Assembly (NCBI RefSeq): GCF_028372415.1
Contig: NC_092875.1
Location: 52,832,271-52,896,270, forward strand
DNA: 64,000 nucleotides
Reading direction: 5' to 3'
Source of the DNA: Notamacropus eugenii
Taxonomy: Eukaryota > Chordata > Mammalia > Diprotodontia > Macropodidae
Under the pieces are notes generated by a model, which saw only the letters and a program-made list of their open reading frames with translations, made no database searches and was not told where the DNA came from. A program made the position numbers and the translations under genes. Shown here piece by piece: positions 58,001-64,000 of this stretch. How positions within the stretch are numbered: position 1 is the stretch's first letter; each line of letters opens with the position of its first letter.

Positions 58001-61000
58001 TGCAATGACTTTCTAATTTATTCCATTGCCCCCACAGTCTTCCCCTCTACAGTCTGCTCCACACAGCCACCAGTCAGTCATGACTGACCATGCCACCTCT
58101 CTGCTCCCCTGAATGACTGTCTATTGACTCCAAGTTAAATATAGTTTTTTTAACCTGTAAAGTCTTTTTCAGTGGACCTTTAATTTACCTTTCAAGACTT
58201 ATCACATATCATTACCCCCACACACTCTGTTCTAGCCAAATTCACATACTTGTTATTACTTGTAAATGACATTCTATCTCCCACCTCCATGCCATTGTAT
58301 AGGTGGGCTCCCATATCTGACATGCTCTCCTTCTCCAGGAATGTTCTCACTTTTTTATTGTTGAAACTTCAGCTCCCTTCAAGGTTTCTACCTCCTTCAG
58401 TTTTCCCAATTATTAATATTCTCCTGAAATTACTGTGCATTTGTTTACATCTATTTCATACTTAATTACATTATATTTAGTTATTGGAATGGATCTTGGC
58501 ATCCATCTTGTCCAATGCAAGCTAAGTGAAGGCAGGGTATCTTCCCATAGTGCCTGACAAGTTAGTTTCAGAGATGCTCCCCCAGCACGGGCCTCTTCTT
58601 TCCCAAAGAGGCTATGGAAGGGGCTAGGGTACATCTTGGGGAAGCTTTTATTGAGCTATTTGCACCTCAACTAGGGGGCAGGTGCTTGGGGGAGAAGAAA
58701 GCTACTTGAACTCTATCCCCAGAAACTAGGCTCAAGGTCTTTGGACTGAAGCATGTCCCTTGCTGTACTCTTGGGCACTCCCTGATTAGGGAGACTATAT
58801 GATCTTAGGGAAATAGAGAGTCACCTAAAGCGAAGGTCCTCCCTTGGTCTGCTCTAACCCTAATTTTTTCCTGCTCTCCCCAGAGTGAGCTGAGTCACCT
58901 GGCCAGCCAGTGCAGCCTCTCTATAAGGCAAACCGAGCGCTGGTTTCGACACCGCAGAAATCAAGAGCGACCATTAATGAGCAAGAAATTCTCTGAAGCC
59001 TGGTGAGCTGGGGGACCCTGGTGGAAGACTGGTTCCAAGGTACCCACACTTGGGTCCGTGGGCCATGGAATCAGGCCTGACTTGGAAAACAGGGGCCCCT
59101 TATGTTCATCTCTTCACCTTACTCCCTCCACTCCCAGGAATTTGACCTCATCCAGTCATCTACCCCATTCTGTATTTTCAGTTGGAAATTTTTATTTTAC
59201 TCCACTTCTTTCTTCAATGGCCTGCTCATCTTCTACAATGTGAGTATGTCCTGTCCCATCCCCACCACATAACCATCCCTCCTACCCTCCATTCCCATTG
59301 TCTTTGTCCTTCTGCCTTTTTCTACTCACTCATCCTCTTCCATCTTCCTCCAATTCCTTCTATCCCATCTTTTCTCTCTGTGTCCTCTTTGTTCTCTGTT
59401 ACTATACTTTCATCCTTGTCTCGTCTTTTCCCATCCTTCCTGTCCCTTCCCATCCTCTCTATCCCCCTTTCCTCATGCTCATCATCCCTCTTCCTTTATA
59501 CTTTATGACCTTTGTCCTCTCTGTTTCTCATTCTCTTCTTCTCTCTCCCCCCTCCATCTCTTATCCTCTCTGTCCCCCAAACCTTCCCACTCCCCTTCCC
59601 TTGATTCTATTTTTCTTGATTCTGTTCCAACATTCTCTGCCCTCTTAGGCTGTCCATATAATTTTTATCTCTGCTACCTTTCTCTCTCACCTTTTTTCTT
59701 TCTCTTCTTTTCTATTTCATCATCAGCCCATCCTACCTTGCCCTAAATCCACCATTCCACCATCAACCCTGATTTGCCCTACATCCTCCTATACTACCCC
59801 ACCTTGCAATCCACAGGGATTGTGGTCTTGGAGGTGGGGGAGGAAAGGTCACATCCTCAGAGAGTAGTGTAACTTGACTGGTCAGTGTGACCAGATAGAC
59901 TGTTAGAAGGTAGACAGTGGGGGCCACAGAACCAATTAAAAAGCTATTGCAATAGTGGGAAGCAGAGCTGATGAGGACCTGAATTGGGGGGGCTGTAGTG
60001 GGGGTAGAGAGAAGGAGCTGGTTTCTAAAGATGTTATAGAAATAGAATCAGCAAGACTTGGCCATTGATTGGATGGCAAAGACTTTGAATTCATGTCATA
60101 TAAGGGTCTAGTAGAGAACTTGAGCAACTAGGGGAGCATGATGAGTGTCTCCTACATCCTATAGCCCAGGTGAGTCAGATAAGTACTGAAACATAAATAG
60201 TGCTATTAAATCATAGAAATGAGGGTTTCAGAGGGAGCAAGGCCAGGTGTGTCAGGGAGGGAGAAGAGTAAGAAGAAGATGACAGGATCCCAGGAGTTGG
60301 AAATTGAAAAGGACCTCAGCATCCATCTTGTCCAATCCATGTAGAAAAGGAATCCATACTATAACATTCCTGACAAATGGCCATCACCCAGCTTTGTCTT
60401 GAAGACCTCCTTGTGGGACAAGATGTCACATCCCAGAGTAGCCTATTCCACTTTAGGACAGCTGTCATTATTAAGAAATTTTTCTGAGATCAAACCAAAA
60501 TTGACCTCTTTGTAACTTGCAGCCATTACTCCTGGTTCTGCCTTCTGGGACCAAGCAGAACAAGGTGAATCCCTCCTCTCATGACAACTGACTTGGAGAC
60601 ATCATCACACTCACCTAGTTGCTCAATTTCTCTACTGATATTTCTCTCATATGATATGAATTCAAAGGTCTTCCCATCTAATCAATGGCCAAGTCTTGCT
60701 AATTCTTTTTCCATAACATCTCTAGAAACCATCTCCTTCTCTCTACTCCTAACAACCCCCCCCAATTCAGGCCCTCATCACCTCTGCTCCCCACAAATGC
60801 AATAGCCCCCTAATTGGTTCTGTGGTCTTCATTATCTCCTTTCTAACAGCCCATTCTCCACACAGATATTCCTAAAGCTCCCATCTGATCATGTCACTTC
60901 CCTCCTCAAGAAACAAGTGATTCCCTATTGCCTCTAAGATAAAATACAAAATTTTCTCTTTGGTTTGTAAAATCTTTTACAGCTTGATCTTAATCTATGT

Positions 61001-61856
61001 TTTGAGACTTGTCACATATAAGCTCTCACTATACTCTAAACACCATATTCTAGACAATTTTACCTACTTCTTTTTACTAATTGATCTCCTCTAGACAATC
61101 CCCAGCATATCCATTTCCTTCTTAAACCACGGTGCATAGAATTGTACCCAATCTTCAAGATGAGGTTGGATGAGAATACAATACAACTCGATGGCTCCTC
61201 CTTATTCCTGGAAACTATGCCCCTCTTAAGGCAGCTCAATGTCCTATTAGTGTATTTGGCTGTCATATTACGCTAAAACCACACACACATACACACACAC
61301 ACACATATGAAAAAAGAGAGAAAGGAGGAGGAGAAGGAAAGGAGAGGAGGATAAGGAAAGAAAAGAAGAGAAGAGAGGGGAGGGGAGTAGAAGAGAGGAG
61401 AGGGAAGGGGAGGGGAGGAGAGACTGCTTAAATGGTCCAGTCATGTAGTATCTTCTTATTTTGACAAACCTCTCTAACCCAGCCTTAGCTATTCCAGAGT
61501 TGACAGAGGGACCAGATTCTAATGACCTGGGTTGGGGTATAGAAAGAAACAAAGGGTCAAGCCTCTCATCTAACCAGAGGTTGTACCTCATGAGTTCCAT
61601 TCTGACTTGTCCTGAACCTAGGGAGGAGGGACAAAGGGGAGATCAGGGTAAAGATAGGAGACGATGTAAAGTAGCAATATCATCATACCTGATGAGTGCC
61701 TGGAGTTCCCTGGAGAAATACTTGAAGCTATGGAGAGGAACCATTACTTGTGGGGACTAGTGATTCTGAGACCAATGTCTAGGACATGTCGCTTGTTTCT
61801 TTCAGAAAACCTGGTTTAGCCAGCCTGAGACAGTCTGGAATGGATACCCTAAGCAG
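51104..61856 (+). CDS. CERS4: Ceramide synthase, CERS4-type (5' five coding exons; possible CERS4 paralogue)
   Basis: Ceramide synthases are ER-membrane enzymes that N-acylate sphingoid bases with fatty acyl-CoA to make (dihydro)ceramide. Five exons (51104-51276, 57322-57439, 58884-59002, 59182-59239, 61806-61856) keep one open frame of 173 codons, with AG/GT at every junction and matching phases. Seen: start Met in MLDTLYKSFW; the family's TWADLED block at residues 21-27; a hydrophobic segment at about 38-55; a Hox-like domain at about 66-128 ending in WFRHRRNQERP (117-127); and the TLC domain starting at about KKFSEACWKF (131-140). YPHPKDLLAA (33-42) and GLPLSR plus GVRD (61-72) fit CERS4 better than CERS2 or CERS3, from memory of those proteins. 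The N-glycosylation sequon usual at Asn19 (NVTW in CERS4) reads RYTW here. The catalytic TLC histidines lie in exons beyond 64000. Family assignment is very sure; CERS4 itself versus a CERS4-like paralogue is not settled. Confidence 0.9.
51590..52490 (-). mobile_element. Old L1 LINE 3' fragment in intron
   Basis: Heavily diverged minus-strand L1 3' region: CTGCATTAGTTCAGTCAAGT, CCATTAAATTCATGCACCCC, CTATTCCCTAATCAATAGGA, CAATGAGATGCCTGAGTCA and CAGAGCTCCATCAATATTGT follow the order at 27650-28010. Confidence 0.65.
52491..53914. other. Intronic sequence, mostly unassigned
   Basis: 52495-52630 looks like a minus-strand SINE/MIR remnant (GAAAACTGAGGTCCAAAGTG, CAGGTCCTTTAATTCCAAGT). Nothing else was recognised, and no exon-like frame matches the ceramide synthase. 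Confidence 0.4.
53915..54172 (+). repeat. L2-type LINE 3' end
   Basis: CACCTTCACCAGGAAGACTT, CAGATCATAAGCTTCTTATT and CTAGCACTGGGCACTTGGCT, followed by GATAAATGCTTACCAAATAC, match the L2-like 3' terminus. HAL1-like copy B is inserted at its tail. Confidence 0.7.
54173..56959 (-). mobile_element. HAL1-like half-L1 retrotransposon, full-length copy B
   Basis: A 2.8-kb unit in intron 2 of the ceramide synthase gene (counting the proposed first exon), antisense to it. Minus-strand order: 5' end GGAGGAGTCAAGATGGTGGAG (about 56920-56940), GC-rich 5'UTR, coiled-coil ORF1 (frame 55533-55925, with LTEENSSFKIRMEQIEAN and ENRSRRDNLKIMGLLEA), ORF1 C-terminus (frame 55245-55487, MAKFQSSQVKEKILQAARKK), microsatellite, C/T-rich 3' region and A-rich end. 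No ORF2. The perfect 15-base target duplication GCTTACCAAATACTT (54158-54172 and 56960-56974) shows a single retrotransposition event. ORF1 is only lightly broken, making this the youngest-looking of the three copies. Confidence 0.88.
54995..55033. repeat. (GT)n microsatellite
   Basis: About 19 GT units inside HAL1-like copy B, at the place equivalent to 7861-7906 in copy A. Confidence 0.97.
57322..57439 (+). CDS. CERS4: Ceramide synthase coding exon 2 (residues 58-97)
   Basis: A pyrimidine-rich acceptor ending TTTCACAG precedes 57322, and the donor GTGAGC follows 57439. It encodes RIIGLPLSRAMGVRD, then the first part of the Hox-like domain (TRRIKVTPNRILESFFWTQ, with SKNPKK at the end). The GLPLSR and GVRD blocks match CERS4. 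The length of 118 bases completes codon 58 and ends in phase 0. Confidence 0.92.
57660..57845 (+). mobile_element. CORE-SINE/MIR remnant
   Basis: GAACTGAGTTCTAATCCCACC, CCTTAGTCAAATCACTTGAC, TATCTGAAAAATGAGGGAAT and the tail TTGCCATTCTGTGTTCTATAG. The tail again shows the unit that forms the minisatellites at 32470 and 44704. Confidence 0.75.
57846..58530 (+). repeat. L2-type LINE fragment in intron
   Basis: CATATTCAATTGGTTACCAA, CTCCACACAGCCACCAGTCA, GACTCCAAGTTAAATATAG, CTGTTCTAGCCAAATTCAC and CTTCTCCAGGAATGTTCTCA in L2 order on the plus strand. Confidence 0.65.
58884..59002 (+). CDS. CERS4: Ceramide synthase coding exon 3 (residues 98-136 and two bases of codon 137)
   Basis: The acceptor CTCTCCCCAG ends at 58883 and the donor GTGAGC starts at 59003. 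It encodes the rest of the Hox-like domain, SELSHLASQCSLSIRQTERW, then FRHRRNQERP and SKKFSEA. The WFRxRRNQxRP motif is diagnostic of the family's homeobox-like domain. The exon is 119 bases; TG|T gives Cys137 on joining the next exon. Read straight through, the boundary would give Trp then an immediate stop, so the splice is needed. Confidence 0.94.
59182..59239 (+). CDS. CERS4: Ceramide synthase coding exon 4 (residues 137-156)
   Basis: A small exon of 58 bases between acceptor TATTTTCAG (ending 59181) and donor GTGAGT (59240). After completing Cys137 it encodes WKFLFYSTSFFNGLLIFYN, the first TLC-domain membrane segment, matching the family's W-(R/K)-F-x-FY block in position and spacing. 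It stays in frame with the exons on both sides. A long pyrimidine-rich tract begins shortly after its donor. Confidence 0.92.
59241..59760 (+). repeat. Long pyrimidine-rich intronic tract
   Basis: About 500 bases dominated by C and T on the plus strand, starting immediately after the donor of coding exon 4. There is no regular unit, only imperfect CCATCC, TCCTTC and CTCTGT words. The plus-strand open frames here (59182-59648) result from the scarcity of purine-rich stop codons and show no motif. Confidence 0.8.
59870..60240 (+). repeat. Ancient interspersed repeat, same family as 13395-14100
   Basis: GCTATTGCAATAGTGGGAAG, ATGAGGACCTGAATTG, AGATGTTATAGAAATAGAAT and GACTTGGCCATTGATTGG share order with the copy at about 13470-13600. 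Confidence 0.55.
60290..60640 (+). repeat. CR1/L3-like old LINE fragment
   Basis: CATCCATCTTGTCCAATCCA, GTCTTGAAGACCTCCTTGTG, CACATCCCAGAGTAGCCTAT, CCATTACTCCTGGTTCTGCC and CAAGCAGAACAAGGTGAATC in the order seen at 41170-41680 and 62230-62700. Confidence 0.6.
60700..61260 (+). repeat. L2-like and CR1-like fragments
   Basis: 60700-61060 is L2-like (CTCCACACAGATATTCC, GATCATGTCACTTCCCTCC, TTCCCTATTGCCTCTAAGAT). 61110-61260 resembles the 'AACCACGGTGCATAGAATTG' and 'TTCCTGGAAACTATGCCCC' end of the CR1-like family. Confidence 0.55.
61280..61430. repeat. (CA)n plus GA-rich low-complexity tract
   Basis: A short CA array (61280-61306) followed by about 115 bases of A/G-only words (GGAGGAGAAGG, AGAGGGGAGGGGAG). 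It lies about 375 bases before coding exon 5. Confidence 0.95.
61806..61856 (+). CDS. CERS4: Ceramide synthase coding exon 5 (residues 157-173)
   Basis: A 51-base exon, phase 0 at both ends, with acceptor CTTTCAG (ending 61805) and donor GTGAGC (61857). It encodes KTWFSQPETVWNGYPKQ, matching the conserved K-x-W plus W-x-GYP-x-Q loop that precedes the next TLC membrane segments in this family. No further coding exon was seen from 61857 to 64000, so the rest of the gene lies to the right. Confidence 0.93.
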
Positions 61857-61929
61857 GTGAGCAGTCCCTGGACAAGGACAGGTGGCAGATTTGTCCACTG
61901 AAACAAGCCCTAGGAACAATGATGATCAT

Positions 61930-62165
61930 GATTATGATGAAAGCAGGTTTGTAAAGCACTTTACAAACATTATCTTGCTTGACTCTCACAACAACTCTGT
62001 GAGGGAGATGCTATGATTACTCTCATTTTACAGATGAGGAAACTGAGGCAGACAGAAGTTAAATGACTTGTCCTAGGTCACACATTTAGTAGGAGTCTGA
62101 GGCTGTATTTGAATTAAAGTCTTCCTGACTCTGAGTCTAGTATTTGGTCCATTCTGCCCCCTAGT
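61930..62165 (-). mobile_element. CORE-SINE/MIR remnant
   Basis: Read on the plus strand: GTTTGTAAAGCACTTTACAA, ATTTTACAGATGAGGAAACT, TAAATGACTTGTCCTAGGTC and CACACATTTAGTAGGAGTCT, then TTGAATTAAAGTCTTCCTGA. This is the reverse complement of the SINE order, with the tRNA-like head at the right. Confidence 0.8.
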
Positions 62166-62229
62166 GACCAAAAATGGACATAATTGCTGCATACCCTCCC
62201 CCTCTTCCTATCCTTTCTTCAAACCTTCA

Positions 62230-62700
62230 GAATCATAGAATCTCAACAATGGAAAGAACTAGAAAGGTCTAGTCCATAAATGAACAAAATTTTCTGCCAT
62301 AATTACTCAAAAAATGGTTATGTTGCCTCAACTTGAAGTTCTCTAGGGCAAACTTTTTGCTTTTCACAAGAGCCCAGTCTACTTTGGGACAACTGTCTTC
62401 AGTAGGAAGTTTGGTCTTACATCAAACCTAAATTGGCCCTTTCTAGTCTTCTTCCATTGAGCCTAATTCTTCCCTCTGGGGTCATCTTCCATATAATGGT
62501 CCTTCAAGTATTTGAAGATATTAACCATATCCTTTTGTTTTATTTTCTCCAAGCAAACTATATTCAATTTTTTAAATAAATTCTGATTGTGGTGTGATCT
62601 CAAGGTCCATAACAAGTCCGGTTATTCTTCTTTTTAGTCTTCTCCGTTTTTTCCATGTCTTTCCTAAAATATGGCACTGAGAACATTAACATAGTGACAT
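62230..62700 (+). repeat. CR1/L3-like old LINE fragment
   Basis: AGAATCATAGAATCTCAACA, CAGTCTACTTTGGGACAACT, GAAGTTTGGTCTTACATCAA, TTCCCTCTGGGGTCATCTTC and TCAAGTATTTGAAGATATTA in family order. Confidence 0.65.
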
Positions 62701-62744
62701 CAGACTGACTGTAATTCCTTCCCTTCTGGCAATTGATCGTGTTG

Positions 62745-62990
62745 GGCATTCCCTGCAGAAGTTGTCCCATTTCTTTCCTTCTGTCCTTGAGTTTCCCACA
62801 CCAACCTCTTCACACATCCTGACTCAACTGAGGACCTTGTCCAATACTTGACTGAGAAAAGCAGCCATTTCCTATTACTCTCTCTTTTCTCCTCAATCAC
62901 ATCTCAAAATTCCTTGACCTCATCTTCCCTTTTCTCTTCTATATATCTCTAATGAAGAGATGACTCTTCTTACCAAGGACAACCCATCTA
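62745..62990 (+). repeat. Old LINE (L2-like) internal fragment, copy 1
   Basis: Shares the blocks GTCCCATTTCTTTCCTTC, GAGTTTCCCACACCAAC, TGACTGAGAAAAGCAGCCA and TCTTTTCTCCTCAATCACAT with 63783-64000, in the same orientation. Recognised as a dispersed repeat by this internal match; the exact family was not determined. Confidence 0.6.
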
Positions 62991-63099
62991 CAGATACCCT
63001 TGACGTTATCCCTTGCTATCCCCTTCAACAAATTATGTGCAAAAGGACTTCCTTAATGTTGAATATTACTCTTCTCATAATTTAGACTAATATTGAATT

Positions 63100-63782
63100 A
63101 ATTCATTTGGTTGTCTCATTACATTGCTAATTCATGTTGAGTTTGTAGTCCACTAAAACCATCAGATATTTATCAGATTGATATCTATTGATACCTAACT
63201 GATAACAATTGACACCTAACCATCTCTACCCCATATTATACTGGTGAAATTGATTTTTTAAACTTTTAAGAGTTAACCCTCAAAAATTTCATCTTATTAG
63301 TCTTATATCTAGATATCCTAAACCATAAAGATTTCTTTGGATCCTGTCATCAAGTTGGCTAGCTATCCCTCCAGCTTTGTGTCATCTAAAATTTTGTCAG
63401 CCTGTCTTCTGTAGGTTTATCTAATCCATTCATTAAAAGATGTTATTTTAAACAGCATAGAGCCAACCACTGATCATAGCACATCTCAGGGGAGGCCTCC
63501 TGCCAAGTTACTACTAAAATGCAACTAAATTACCACTCTTAGAGTATGACCAATCAACCATCTCTGAATCCACCTAGCTGTACCATTTAGTAATCAACAT
63601 ATTTTTATCTTTTCTACAAGAATATCCTGAGAGATTTTCTCACATGCTTGACTAACATTTAAGTCAGTGCCGCAACATTTCCCTACCTTTCCAATTTGTT
63701 TACTTCTTCAGGGGAAAAAAATGTTAGTTGTTACGTTCTGTAACTTTCATTATGCCCTCACTGTAATCTCCTTCTTGTAGCT
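63100..63782 (+). repeat. Degenerate old repeat sequence
   Basis: Contains CR1-like words (CTAAATTACCACTCTTAGAG, AGCATAGAGCCAACCACTGA). Too diverged to place firmly. No ceramide synthase exon was found here. Confidence 0.4.
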
Positions 63783-64000
63783 GATTGTCTTGGACATTCT
63801 ACACAGCAGCTGTCCCAATTTTTCTTCTTTCTTTGAACTTCCCACATCACCACCTCCATATACTCTGACTCAAAGGAAGACTGTATCCCATACTCTACTG
63901 AGAAAAGAGGCCACTCACCATAAGCTTCCTCTGCTTTCCTTATCCGTATCTCAAAACCCCTTCATCTCATCCCCCGTTTTCTCCTTTTTATAAGTCTCCA
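63783..64000 (+). repeat. Old LINE (L2-like) internal fragment, copy 2
   Basis: Direct repeat of 62745-62990 at moderate divergence (CAGCTGTCCCAATTTTTCTT, CTACTGAGAAAAGAGGCCA, CGTATCTCAAAACCCCTTCA). It runs off the right edge. Confidence 0.6.

Noticed and set aside
59182-59648. Overlapping long plus-strand frames after coding exon 4
   Set aside because: The stretch is pyrimidine-rich, so stop codons are rare. The true exon ends at the GTGAGT donor at 59240, and the next exon keeps the frame.
51104-61856. Assignment to CERS2 or CERS3
   Set aside because: The YPHP-DLLAA and GLPLSR/GVRD blocks fit CERS4. A few residues, such as Cys137 (EACW) and the NGYPKQ end, recall CERS3, but the overall pattern does not.

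Overview
The window looks like a stretch of a marsupial (metatherian) genome. It is AT-rich and packed with repeats: L1 LINEs, 'half-L1' (HAL1-like, ORF1-only) elements, tRNA-headed CORE-SINEs, L2/CR1-like LINE fragments, an RTE-like LINE, two endogenous-retrovirus-type fossils, and long CA/GT microsatellites. The repeat mix points to a marsupial, but I cannot name the species. Family names come from recognition by eye, not from a database search.

One host gene is well supported. Five coding exons on the plus strand between 51104 and 61856 encode the first 173 residues of a ceramide synthase. All have canonical splice sites and joining phases. The encoded part holds the start Met, the first membrane segment, the Hox-like domain and the start of the TLC domain. 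The match to CERS4 is best, but it differs from my recollection of human CERS4 enough that a CERS4 paralogue is possible. The catalytic exons lie beyond the right edge. A GC- and CpG-rich segment at about 35040-35900, with a near-perfect donor at 35638/35639, is the best candidate for its promoter and non-coding first exon. That would make intron 1 about 15.5 kb long.

Layout: 1-10868 is mostly minus-strand L1, interrupted by an RTE-like fragment (1725-3597), a CORE-SINE (about 5305-5530) and a complete HAL1-like copy (7006-9935). 10869-13390 is a plus-strand, internally deleted L1, followed by ancient repeats and a GT microsatellite. 15180-18340 is an old minus-strand L1 holding a plus-strand solo LTR. 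18341-20500 is the env/3'-LTR end of a minus-strand retroviral fossil. 22104-22816 is a truncated HAL1-like copy, 23725-27045 a plus-strand internally deleted L1, and 27460-30990 a minus-strand L1. 31000-37500 is the least repeat-dense part and contains the CpG-rich segment. 37505-40640 is another plus-strand L1. 41000-50000 holds L2/CR1-like pieces, SINEs, a 33-bp minisatellite and a gag-bearing class III-like LTR element sitting inside a SINE tail. 51000-62000 is the ceramide synthase gene, with a second full-length HAL1-like copy in its second intron. 62000-64000 is intronic old repeat.

I found no RNA gene, CRISPR array, operon or other host protein gene. Nothing here amounts to a new functional system. 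The best leads are the divergent ceramide synthase, the HAL1-like copies, the L1s that rejoin at a similar ORF2 point, the paired minisatellites and the gag-only LTR element.
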